The translations under genes and the position numbers were made by a program. From JBJXGC01 sp046154545 (GTDB lineage: Bacteria; Chloroflexota; Dehalococcoidia; Tepidiformales; Tepidiformaceae): DNA of 15,301 bases. Shown in pieces: positions 1-6,709 of this stretch. The stretch lies in NCBI GenBank assembly GCA_046154545.1, contig JBJXGC010000246.1:1-15301 (forward strand). Reading direction: 5' to 3'. The notes beneath the pieces are model-generated. The model was not told where the DNA came from, ran no database searches, and was given only the letters and a program-made list of their open reading frames with translations. Position 1 is the first letter of the stretch. Each line of letters opens with the position of its first letter.

Positions 1-1299
1 GGCGCCGGTGTCCTCGGATTGGCCGCGGCGAAGGTCCTCCGCCAGGAGGGCCACTCCGTCACCATCTTCGAAGGCCGCCCCGATGTCGGCGGCCAGGTCG
101 TCACCTTCGAAGTCGGCGGTCAGCGCCTCGAATGTTTCTACCATCACCTCTTCACCAACGACACGGTCGCCATCCGCTACATCGAGGAGCTCGGCTTCGG
201 CGACAAGCTCGAATGGATTGAGTCGAAGTCCGCCATCCTCCGGAACGGCCGCATCTACCCATTCGTCACGCCGCTCGACCTGATCAAGTACACGGCCGTG
301 CCCTTCATTGGCCGCGCCAGGCTTGGCCTCGCCGCCCTCTGGCTACGCCGCCAGGCGAACTGGCGCAAGTACGAGGGCGTCACCGCCCGGAAGTGGATGG
401 AGCGCGCCGTCGGCAAGCGCGCCTTCGCCGCCGTCTGGGGCCCGCTCCTCAAGGGAAAATTCGCCGATGAGGCCGACAACGTCGGCATGACCTGGCTCTG
501 GGGAAAGGTCTACCTCCGTTTCGCCTCACGTAAGGGCGCCGGCGGCCTCAAGGAGCAGCTCGGTTACCTCCACGGCTCGTTCAACACCTATATCGAAGCC
601 CTCGCCGCGGACCTCCGCGCAAAAGGGGTCGAGATTCGCCTCGATACGCCGGTCGAACGCGTCGTCGTCGATGACGGCCGCGCCCGCGCCATCCAGGCGG
701 CAGGCGAAACGCACGCCTTCGACGCCGTCCTCATGACCACTCCCAACATCATCACCCGCAAGGTCGCCCCTGACCTGCCCGCTGACTACGGGGCCATCCT
801 CGACCGCGTGAAGTACCAGTGGGCCACCTGCCTCATCCTCGCCCTCGACCGCCCCCTGAGCAGCACCTACTGGCTGAGCGTCGCCGACGACCTGCCCTTC
901 GTCGCCTGCATCGAGCACACGAATTTCCTCACCCCCGCCGAATACGGCGGAAACCACATCGTTTACCTCTCGAACTACGTGCCCCCGGGCCACGCCGTGC
1001 TCGACATGGACGCCGACCAGGTCTTCGCGAGCTACCTCTCCGGCATTCGCCACATCAACCCGAAGTTCGACCCCGGCTGGGTGCGAGAGAAGTGGCTCTT
1101 CAAAGACCCCGGCGGGCAGCCCGTCATCACAACGAACTACTCCCAGTCCATCCCCGATATGCGCACCGGCGTCCCCGGGCTCTACCTCGCGAACACGACG
1201 CAGGTCTACCCCGAAGACCGCGGCCAGAACTACAGCCTCCGCCTCGGCGAACAGGTCGCCGCCCTGATGATCGAGGACGCCGGAAACGCGCCTGGCTGA
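1..1299 (+). CDS. NAD(P)/FAD-dependent oxidoreductase (amine-oxidase-like), 5' partial
   Basis: The frame is open from base 1, so the true start lies just left of the window. The first visible residues, GAGVLG, are the GxGxxG dinucleotide-binding turn that normally sits about 10 residues from the N terminus, so only a few residues are missing. The acidic end of the second Rossmann strand follows (VTIFEGRPDVGGQ), and then about 400 residues typical of the NAD_binding_8/amino-oxidase fold shared with UDP-galactopyranose mutase and protoporphyrinogen oxidase. The C-terminal YPEDRGQNYSLRLGEQ segment is the expected FAD-contacting end. Proteins of this subgroup often lie beside glycosyltransferases in surface-polysaccharide loci, but the left neighbours are outside the window, so a sugar-linked role is only a guess. 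The substrate is unknown. The stop is TGA at 1297-1299, 12 bp before the next gene. Confidence 0.85.
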   Translation, partial: GAGVLGLAAAKVLRQEGHSVTIFEGRPDVGGQVVTFEVGGQRLECFYHHLFTNDTVAIRYIEELGFGDKLEWIESKSAILRNGRIYPFVTPLDLIKYTAVPFIGRARLGLAALWLRRQANWRKYEGVTARKWMERAVGKRAFAAVWGPLLKGKFADEADNVGMTWLWGKVYLRFASRKGAGGLKEQLGYLHGSFNTYIEALAADLRAKGVEIRLDTPVERVVVDDGRARAIQAAGETHAFDAVLMTTPNIITRKVAPDLPADYGAILDRVKYQWATCLILALDRPLSSTYWLSVADDLPFVACIEHTNFLTPAEYGGNHIVYLSNYVPPGHAVLDMDADQVFASYLSGIRHINPKFDPGWVREKWLFKDPGGQPVITTNYSQSIPDMRTGVPGLYLANTTQVYPEDRGQNYSLRLGEQVAALMIEDAGNAPG

Positions 1300-1305
1300 T
1301 ATCCT
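1300..1305 (+). promoter_or_regulatory. -10-like hexamer next to the PIN gene start
   Basis: TATCCT ends 6 nt before the GTG start at 1312, and no purine-rich ribosome site is present in that gap. This spacing would place the transcript start at or near the start codon, as in leaderless mRNAs. No -35 box is evident. The hexamer begins one base after the upstream stop codon, so read-through from the upstream gene is equally possible. Confidence 0.3.
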
Positions 1306-1311
1306 TGTGGC

Positions 1312-1764
1312 GTGCCTCAGACCCGCCTCCTCCAGCTCGACCTCGACACGTCGGTGTACGGCGGCTGCTTCGACGCGGAATTCGAACTCGAATCGAACCG
1401 GCTCATCGAGCGGATCCGCGATGGACTGGCCATCGTCATACTGAGCGAACTGGTCATCCAGGAACTCGCGCATTCACCACCCAACGTCCGTGCGCTCGCC
1501 AACTCGCTCTCACCCGAGCTGCGGATCTTCGTACCGTTGGGAGAGGATGCCACATCTCTGCGCGACCGGTACGTGGCCGCAGGGATCGTGCGGGCGCGCT
1601 CTCGCAACGACGCCACGCATGTCGCGCTCGCGACCGTCGCCCGAGCCGACGCGCTGGTTTCTTGGAATTTCAAAGACATCGTGCGCCTCGATAAGATGCG
1701 CGGGTATAATGAGATCAACGTCGCGAGCGGCTACAGTCACCTGCAGATAGTCTCGCCCCAGTAG
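1312..1764 (+). CDS. PIN-domain protein (VapC-like putative toxin)
   Basis: The 150-residue protein has the layout of a single PIN domain. An N-terminal strand with the first acidic residue and following turn (LDLDTSVYGG) comes first, followed by a central helix with acidic residues (SELVIQELAH). Near the C terminus are a DATHVALA helix and the WNFKDIV motif, which usually carries the last metal-ligand region. PIN proteins are Mg2+-dependent RNases, and many are toxins of type II toxin-antitoxin pairs. The start is taken as GTG at 1312, since it gives the DTSVY strand the usual short N-terminal lead. The gene is followed after 10 bp by a small gene that is a plausible partner, which reverses the antitoxin-first order typical of vapBC. 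Toxicity is not shown by the sequence. It could also be a solitary PIN nuclease. Confidence 0.75.
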   Translation: MPQTRLLQLDLDTSVYGGCFDAEFELESNRLIERIRDGLAIVILSELVIQELAHSPPNVRALANSLSPELRIFVPLGEDATSLRDRYVAAGIVRARSRNDATHVALATVARADALVSWNFKDIVRLDKMRGYNEINVASGYSHLQIVSPQ

Positions 1765-1774
1765 GTCGGATTCG

Positions 1775-1999
1775 ATGACCCATGATGCACCCGCCGACCC
1801 GGCCACATTCCGAGTGATGGAGTGGCTTGAGGGGGTCCAGGCGAAGATCTACGAGGAGACCAAAGACCTCACTCCCGAAGAAGAGATCGCCTACTACCAG
1901 CGCGCGGTCGCGGAAAGCCCCTGGGCCGAACTCGTCGCCTCCCTCCCCAAGATCGAGCGCTCCCGCCGCGAGATGGGTCGAGCCGCCTCCGCGCGTTAA
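1775..1999 (+). CDS. small protein downstream of PIN gene, putative antitoxin
   Basis: This 74-residue, highly charged protein contains the segment AKIYEETKDLTPEEEIAYYQ (about residues 23-42). From memory, similar 'IYEETK-MTPEE-I-YF' proteins are often found next to PIN-domain genes. It has no recognisable ribbon-helix-helix, AbrB or XRE DNA-binding region; the predicted structure is mostly helical. It follows the PIN gene by only 10 bp, so the two are almost certainly co-transcribed. The simplest reading is that it neutralises the PIN protein by direct binding, but that is inferred from position and resemblance. The start is ATG at 1775, and the ribosome-site signal upstream is weak (GTCGGA). 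The TAA stop at 1997-1999 overlaps the -10-like hexamer of the next gene. Confidence 0.6.
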   Translation: MTHDAPADPATFRVMEWLEGVQAKIYEETKDLTPEEEIAYYQRAVAESPWAELVASLPKIERSRREMGRAASAR

Positions 2000-2002
2000 A
2001 CT
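1997..2002 (+). promoter_or_regulatory. -10-like hexamer next to the halogenase-like gene start
   Basis: TAAACT lies 9 nt before ATG 2012 and shares its first three bases with the TAA stop of the upstream gene. The gap is pyrimidine-rich (CCCCTCCCT), with no Shine-Dalgarno match. This suggests leaderless or near-leaderless translation, or simply coupling to the upstream gene. Confidence 0.25.
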
Positions 2003-2011
2003 CCCCTCCCT

Positions 2012-3649
2012 ATGGATGCAGACGTTATCGTCATCGGCGGCGGCCCCGCTGGCAGCACCGCCGCCACCCTCCTCGCCCGCAAGGGCCATCGTGTCCTCCT
2101 CCTCGAGCGCGAGCGCTTCCCCCGCGACCACATCGGCGAGTCTCTCCTCCCCGCCAGCATGCCCATCCTCGAAGCGCTCGGCGTCATGCCCGCCATCCAG
2201 GCCGAAGGCTTCCTCAAGAAGTACGGCGCCACCATGGTCTGGGGCAGCGGTAGCGAGCCCTGGAGCTGGTACTTCCGCGAGACCAACAAGACCCACGAGC
2301 ACGCCTACCAGGTCTGGCGGCCCCGCTTCGACCAGATCCTCCTCGACAACAGCGCCTCCACCGGCGTCGATGTCCGCCAGGGCTGCCGCGTCCTCGAGGT
2401 CGACCTCCCCGGACAGGACCGCATGACCGTCCAATACACCGATGGACGCGGGGCCGCGGCCACCGCGACCTGCCGTTTCGTCGTCGATGCCAGCGGCCAG
2501 GCCGGCCTCATCGGCCGCAAGCTCGGGCTGCGAAAGGCCGATGAGAACTTTCAGAACCTCGCCGTCTACGCCTACTTCGAAGGTTGCGAGCGGCTGCCCC
2601 CGCCAGACGAGACGAACATCTTCATCGAGTCCTACGAGCACGGCTGGTTCTGGATGATCCCCCTCCACAATGGCCAGATGAGCGTCGGCAGCGTCGTCGA
2701 TCACCGCTACGGCAGCGAGGCCATCCGCGCGAACGGCCCCGAGGCCTACTTCGCCGCCCAGGTCGCGGCCGCCCCCAATGCCTCCCGGATGCTCGCCAAC
2801 GCCCGCCTCGTCCAGGGCCCCACCGTCATCCGCGACTGGTCGTACTCATCGACGGAGGTCGCCGGCGATGGCTGGGTCCTCGCCGGTGACGCCGCCTGCT
2901 TCATCGACCCGCTCTTCTCGACCGGCGTCCACCTCGCCCTCTCGGCCGGCGTCATGAGCGCCGCCTACGTCGAGACCGCCCTCAAGGACCGCGACCTCGC
3001 GCACGCTGCCGCGCCCGTCTACAAGCGGCTGTACGACGCCCAGTACAACCTCTTCCGCCAGCTCGCCGGCCTCTTCTACGCCACGAACCGGACCATCGAG
3101 AGCTACTTCTGGGACGCCCGCCGGATCATGGGCTTCGACGAGTCCGTCTCCGCTCGCGACGCCTTCATCCGCGCCGTCGCCGGCCAGCCGCCCCGCGGCT
3201 ACGAGCAGGTCGTCCTCGATCGCGGAGAGGCGCCAGGAGGCCTCAAGGAGGGCGTCGAAGCGGTCGTCGCCGGCCGTGCCGAGCGTAAGGAGCGCTTCGC
3301 TACCCTCAGCGCGGCCTCGCCCGGCGCCGAGCCCGCCGTCCTCGACCTTGTCCCCGTCCTCGCGCCCGATATCCGCGTCGAACGCCAGCCCGTGCTCGGC
3401 GAGGGCGAGTTCGAATGGGGCTACGTCGTCGCCTCGCCCGCCCGCCCCGATTGGCTCCCGGTCAGCGCCTTCGTCGCCCGCCTCGTCGCCGCCGCCGATG
3501 GCCGCCGCAGCGTCCGCCAGCTCATCCTCGACCTCGCCCGCGAGAGTGCCGTCGAGCCCGCCTCCATCGCCCGCCCGGCCGTGGCCGCCATCGGCATCCT
3601 CTACGCCGACGGCCTCATCGACGAACTCGCACCCGGCGCTCCAGCGTAG
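2012..3649 (+). CDS. FAD-dependent halogenase-like flavoprotein with C-terminal PqqD/winged-helix-like extension
   Basis: This 545-residue protein starts with the FAD-binding GGGPAG turn (residues 9-14) and E32 at the end of the second strand. Next is a GESLLP segment (42-47), common to halogenases and geranylgeranyl-reductase-like enzymes. A FLKKYGA motif places K69/K70 where flavin halogenases carry the lysine that captures HOCl. W212-x-W214-x-I216-P217 matches the WxWxIP motif of flavin-dependent halogenases. F297, P300, S303 and G305 fit the Fx.Px.Sx.G motif reported for this group. GDAACF at 292-297 is the second FAD contact. Residues about 450-540 form an added domain (PVSAFVARLVAAADGRRSVRQ and following) that looks like a PqqD-type winged helix. 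Halogenation needs reduced FAD, and no flavin reductase is visible nearby. A monooxygenase or reductase role remains possible. The substrate is unknown; PqqD-like tails can bind carrier proteins or peptides. Confidence 0.75.
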   Translation: MDADVIVIGGGPAGSTAATLLARKGHRVLLLERERFPRDHIGESLLPASMPILEALGVMPAIQAEGFLKKYGATMVWGSGSEPWSWYFRETNKTHEHAYQVWRPRFDQILLDNSASTGVDVRQGCRVLEVDLPGQDRMTVQYTDGRGAAATATCRFVVDASGQAGLIGRKLGLRKADENFQNLAVYAYFEGCERLPPPDETNIFIESYEHGWFWMIPLHNGQMSVGSVVDHRYGSEAIRANGPEAYFAAQVAAAPNASRMLANARLVQGPTVIRDWSYSSTEVAGDGWVLAGDAACFIDPLFSTGVHLALSAGVMSAAYVETALKDRDLAHAAAPVYKRLYDAQYNLFRQLAGLFYATNRTIESYFWDARRIMGFDESVSARDAFIRAVAGQPPRGYEQVVLDRGEAPGGLKEGVEAVVAGRAERKERFATLSAASPGAEPAVLDLVPVLAPDIRVERQPVLGEGEFEWGYVVASPARPDWLPVSAFVARLVAAADGRRSVRQLILDLARESAVEPASIARPAVAAIGILYADGLIDELAPGAPA

Positions 3650-3660
3650 CGTCTCACCAA

Positions 3661-3700
3661 CCGCGGCCCCACAAGGAGTCGCGGCCCTCCGTGGCCGCGG
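3661..3700. terminator. GC-rich hairpin between convergent genes
   Basis: CCGCGGCC (3661-3668) and GGCCGCGG (3693-3700) form a perfect 8-bp stem. An inner GGAG/CTCC pairing (3675-3678 with 3687-3690) can extend it. It lies between the plus-strand stop at 3649 and the minus-strand stop at 3728, where a shared bidirectional terminator is expected. There is no T-tract on either side, so it is not a classical intrinsic terminator. Confidence 0.4.
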
Positions 3701-3727
3701 GTGGCCTCAAATGGTCCGCGCTTCCCC

Positions 3728-4522
3728 TTACCCCGCCACCCAGCCCGTCTTCGCCCCATCCCGTACGAACCGCCCGAAGCCCGGCACCCGCAGGTGGCTC
3801 GCCCCCACCAGCGCCCCGCTGGCCGCGAGCTCCCCGACCACCCGCACCCGCGTCGCCCTCGCCAGCGCGCTGTCCGAGTCAAAGGAGTTCGCCCAGCCGG
3901 TCTCCTGGGCGTCGATCTCCGAGATCACCACATCCCCAAGGATGAAGCCCTGCTGACCCCCCGAAGTGATCGCGACGCTCGTATGCCCGGGGGTGTGTCC
4001 CGGAGTCGAGACCGCCTTGAGCGACGGCGAAAGCGTTGTCTCTCCCTCCACGAAGTCGAGCCGCTTCATCGCCTCGAGCGGGACCACGTCCCGCGTGAAC
4101 GACTCCGGTGGCGGGCTTTCGGCCCCGTAGTGCTCCCAGTCAGCTTTCGGGACCAGGTAGCGGGCCCGTGGGAACAGCGCTTCGCCCGAGGCCCGGTCGA
4201 TGTTCCAGCCCGTGTGGTCACCATGGAGATGCGTGAAGATGACCGTGTCGATCGCTGAGCGGTCGACCCCCGCGGCCTTCAGTTCGTCCAGCAGCTTCCC
4301 GTTGAACTCCGGGCCCCAGCCCGTATCGACCAGTACCGTCCGGGCTCCATCGACGAGGAGGAAGCAGCCGAAGTTCAGTTCCAGCCGCCCCTCAGCATCC
4401 AGGTAGCCCGCGAACGCCCCGAGCTGGCCGCCCGCGTCCGGGTAGATCGCGGACCCAGGCCAGGCCTGGATGTTATCGATAAGCGCGACGACTTCGACGT
4501 CCCCGACCTTGCGCTTCTCCAT
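3728..4522 (-). CDS. MBL-fold metallo-hydrolase
   Basis: The 264-residue protein carries the metallo-beta-lactamase-fold signature THLHGDH (H98, H100, D102, H103), preceded by the DTG strand (D66). Further metal-ligand candidates are H176 in STPGHTPGH, D197 in LGDVV and H243 near the C terminus, giving a full binuclear site. This arrangement is that of the lactonase/glyoxalase II-like branch, including quorum-quenching AHL lactonases such as AiiA. The family is broad, however, and the substrate cannot be read from sequence. No signal peptide is visible, so it should be cytoplasmic. The ATG at 4522 is supported by GGGAGG with a 6-nt gap. It follows the serine hydrolase gene by 52 bp in the same direction and is the last gene of the long minus-strand block. 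That suggests paired hydrolysis of an ester and a lactone, which is inference. Confidence 0.85.
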   Translation of the reverse strand: MEKRKVGDVEVVALIDNIQAWPGSAIYPDAGGQLGAFAGYLDAEGRLELNFGCFLLVDGARTVLVDTGWGPEFNGKLLDELKAAGVDRSAIDTVIFTHLHGDHTGWNIDRASGEALFPRARYLVPKADWEHYGAESPPPESFTRDVVPLEAMKRLDFVEGETTLSPSLKAVSTPGHTPGHTSVAITSGGQQGFILGDVVISEIDAQETGWANSFDSDSALARATRVRVVGELAASGALVGASHLRVPGFGRFVRDGAKTGWVAG

Positions 4523-4574
4523 CTTGTGCCTCCCTCGTTACGTGTTTACGTGGTTTCGCGGCCCCTCTGGCGTT

Positions 4575-5753
4575 TTACGACAGCGCACACGAGCCCGCAA
4601 GGCTGCTGATCGCCGACGTGCGCCGCGCCGACGGCTCCATATCGACGAAGCCGTGCGTCGTGTAGCCGACCGAGATGCCCGTCTCCGGGTCGCCCCAGGC
4701 CACTTGCCCGCCGGCCCCGGCATGGCCGAAGGCCCGCGCCGAGGCCGTCCGCCCGAAGCCGCGGTAGACCATGTTCTCGCTGTCCCCGGCGACGACCACC
4801 CCGAGTCCCCGGTTGACCGGCTTGCTGTGGATGAAGTCGACGTGACGGTCATCCGTGCGCACCTTCGTCGCGAAGTCGATCGTCTCCGCCTTCATGATCC
4901 GGGTGCGGTCGTGGGTCAGGCCGCCGTTGATGAGCGGCTGGTAGAACATCGCCAGCCCGGCTGCTGTCCCGATCCCGCCGCCCCCCGGCACCCCAACCGC
5001 CCGCACACCCGGTCGGTTGAAGCGGAGGATGGCGTCCGGCGTCACCTCTCCCCACCCGCCCGGCGGCGGCACCGGTGGCGTGACGTGATACACGTCGGCC
5101 ACGCGCCCGTTCTCGCCCGCCGGGAGCCCCACGTAGAGGTCATGGTCGAGGCCCATCGGCTCGAGGAGCCGGTTGCGCACGTATTCCCGCCACTCCACGC
5201 CGGTCTCGCGTTCGATGATCTCGGCCAGCACCCAGTGCAGCGAAGTCGGGTGGTATTCGAATTTCGTGCCCGGCTCGAAGGTCAGCCGCCAGCGTGCGAA
5301 GGCCTCGAGCCGCTGTTCCCGGGTGCCCCAGTCCGCTGGCCCCAGGGGCGCCAGGGGGAAGCCCCCGATGTGGAGGAAGGCCTGCTCCACCGTCACCACA
5401 TCCTTGCCGTTCGTGCCGAATTGCGGGATGTAGTCGGCGACCTTCTTCGTGATATCCAGCAGCCCATCCTCGATCAGCAGCCAGGCCGCTGCCGACACGA
5501 TCCCCTTGGTGCTCGAGAAGACCGTGTAGAGCGTGTCCGTCGTCGCCGGCACGTCTTGCTCGCCAATCCGCGCGACCCCGAACGCCCGGAAGCCCGCCAG
5601 CTTCCCCTGCCGGGCAATTGCCACCTGGCAGCCCGGCAACGTCCCATCATCGACATCCCGCTTCGCCCGCGCGAACACCGCTTCCAGCTTCTCGGGGTCA
5701 ACCCCAACATCTTCAGGTCTCGCGGCGATGGGCAACGGTGTGGTGACAGGCAT
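4575..5753 (-). CDS. serine hydrolase, beta-lactamase/family VIII esterase fold
   Basis: The 392-residue protein has the S-x-x-K motif (S80-S-T-K83) in the context YTVFSSTKG. It has a Y167-H-P-T-S segment in place of the usual Y-x-N, and a C-terminal FGHAGAGG (H344-x-G) equivalent to the third KTG/HxG box. This is the pattern of family VIII carboxylesterases and EstB-like proteins of the beta-lactamase superfamily (PF00144). It has no hydrophobic signal peptide, which argues against a role as a periplasmic beta-lactamase or DD-peptidase. The frame stays open upstream of the chosen start, but ATG 5753 has GGAGG 7 nt before it and gives the family's usual N terminus (...PEDVGVDPEKLEAVF). It lies 146 bp after the upstream crotonase and 52 bp before the MBL hydrolase. 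Its substrate is probably a small ester or amide. Confidence 0.85.
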   Translation of the reverse strand: MPVTTPLPIAARPEDVGVDPEKLEAVFARAKRDVDDGTLPGCQVAIARQGKLAGFRAFGVARIGEQDVPATTDTLYTVFSSTKGIVSAAAWLLIEDGLLDITKKVADYIPQFGTNGKDVVTVEQAFLHIGGFPLAPLGPADWGTREQRLEAFARWRLTFEPGTKFEYHPTSLHWVLAEIIERETGVEWREYVRNRLLEPMGLDHDLYVGLPAGENGRVADVYHVTPPVPPPGGWGEVTPDAILRFNRPGVRAVGVPGGGGIGTAAGLAMFYQPLINGGLTHDRTRIMKAETIDFATKVRTDDRHVDFIHSKPVNRGLGVVVAGDSENMVYRGFGRTASARAFGHAGAGGQVAWGDPETGISVGYTTHGFVDMEPSARRTSAISSLAGSCALS

Positions 5754-5845
5754 AAGACAGCCTCCGGATAGGATGGCGGGAAGCCTACGCCGCCCGCGCG
5801 CCGTCCGCATCCGCGAATCTCACGCACACCTCATCCCATTCAACT

Positions 5846-5879
5846 CTTGGCGACCCTTGGCGATCTTGGCGCCTTGGCG
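5846..5879. repeat. four clustered CTTGGCG repeats
   Basis: CTTGGCG occurs at 5846-5852, 5856-5862, 5865-5871 and 5873-5879, with 1-3 nt between copies. They lie in the 146-bp gap between the crotonase stop and the serine hydrolase start. Read on the minus strand they are CGCCAAG repeats within the presumed transcript. Similar strings occur between genes in many unrelated bacterial genomes (from memory), and their function is unknown. Confidence 0.7.
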
Positions 5880-5899
5880 GTTCGCCGTCGCTCAGGGGC

Positions 5900-6709
5900 T
5901 CAGCCGCCCAGCCGCTCGAACGTCGCCGCCCGCTTCTCCAGCAGCGCCCGCGCCCCCTCCGCCGCGTCCGGCCGTTCGAGCGCCACCCACTGGGCCGCGT
6001 CCGCGTCCCGGAAGGCCTCCGGGTAACCCGCCCCAAGGTGGGCGTAGACCAACCTCTTCGTGTCCGCGATCGTCTTCGGCGGCGCGTTGGCCGCGAGTTC
6101 GCGCACATAGGCCCGGGCCCGGTCGAGCAGCTCCTCCGGCTCGCAGAGGTACTCCACCAGGCCGATGCGGTAGGCCTCAGCCGCGTCGATCCGCTTGCTC
6201 GTCCACAACAAGTCGAGCGCCCGCCCCGGGCCCACGAGGCGGGGCAGCAGCCAGCTCGTGCCGTGCTCGGCGATCAGGCCGCGCTTCAGGAACACCGTCG
6301 TGAAGCTGGCCGCTGTCGAGGCGAAGCGCACGTCGCACTTCGCCGCCAGCACCAGCCCACCCCCCGCCGCCACGCCGTTGACGGCCGCGATCACCGGCTT
6401 CGGCACCGCCAGCAGGTAGGTGAACAGGCCCGGGATCTCCGTCTCGTCCCGCCGCTCCGCGCGCAGCGACCTCCCGCCGTCGGCGGTCGTCTCGGCCAGA
6501 GACTGCGAATCGAGTCCCGCCGAAAACGCCCGCCCGGTGCCCGTGATCACGATGCCAACGACCGCCGGGTCGGCCGCCGCCGCCTCCACAGCCCGCTGGA
6601 TCTCGGCCAGCGTGTGGTGGGTGAAAGCGTTCAGCTTCTCTGGCCGGTCCAGCCGGATGACCGCCACCGGGTCCTCGACCTCGACGACGATGTCCGTGTA
6701 GCCGCTCAT
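5900..6709 (-). CDS. enoyl-CoA hydratase/isomerase family protein (crotonase) 1
   Basis: The 269-residue protein has the whole crotonase fold: the LDRPEKLNAF entry motif (residues 20-29), the first oxyanion-hole segment GRAFSAGLD (59-67), and the second, NGVAAGGG (111-118). The two glutamates that hydrate the double bond in rat mitochondrial enoyl-CoA hydratase (E144, E164) align here with V120 and F140, so classical hydration is unlikely. E148 in GLIAEHG lies where Delta3,Delta2-enoyl-CoA isomerases place their catalytic glutamate, which makes an isomerase-like or other CoA-thioester reaction more plausible. The ATG start overlaps the stop of the upstream VOC gene as ATGA, indicating translational coupling and probable joint function. 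The acyl-CoA substrate is unknown. Confidence 0.88.
   Translation of the reverse strand: MSGYTDIVVEVEDPVAVIRLDRPEKLNAFTHHTLAEIQRAVEAAAADPAVVGIVITGTGRAFSAGLDSQSLAETTADGGRSLRAERRDETEIPGLFTYLLAVPKPVIAAVNGVAAGGGLVLAAKCDVRFASTAASFTTVFLKRGLIAEHGTSWLLPRLVGPGRALDLLWTSKRIDAAEAYRIGLVEYLCEPEELLDRARAYVRELAANAPPKTIADTKRLVYAHLGAGYPEAFRDADAAQWVALERPDAAEGARALLEKRAATFERLGG

Noticed and set aside
526..1473. 315-codon minus-strand frame opposite the FAD oxidoreductase
   Set aside because: The composition is a mirror of the real gene (many Glu, Val and Asp), and it spans two well-supported plus-strand genes.
1715..2704. 329-codon minus-strand frame
   Set aside because: It runs antisense to the halogenase-like gene and the small PIN partner, with no recognisable domain.
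4538..4552. TTACGTG repeated twice between the serine hydrolase and MBL genes
   Set aside because: Two 7-bp copies 8 bp apart, with no promoter context or wider symmetry; chance is likely.
4470..5771. 433-codon plus-strand frame opposite the serine hydrolase
   Set aside because: The opposite strand has S-x-x-K and H-x-G motifs and a ribosome site; the plus frame is Arg/Pro/His-rich noise.
5754..5810. Longer N terminus for the serine hydrolase (start at 5810)
   Set aside because: The added residues are Arg-rich and translate the ribosome-site region; GGAGG before 5753 fixes the start.
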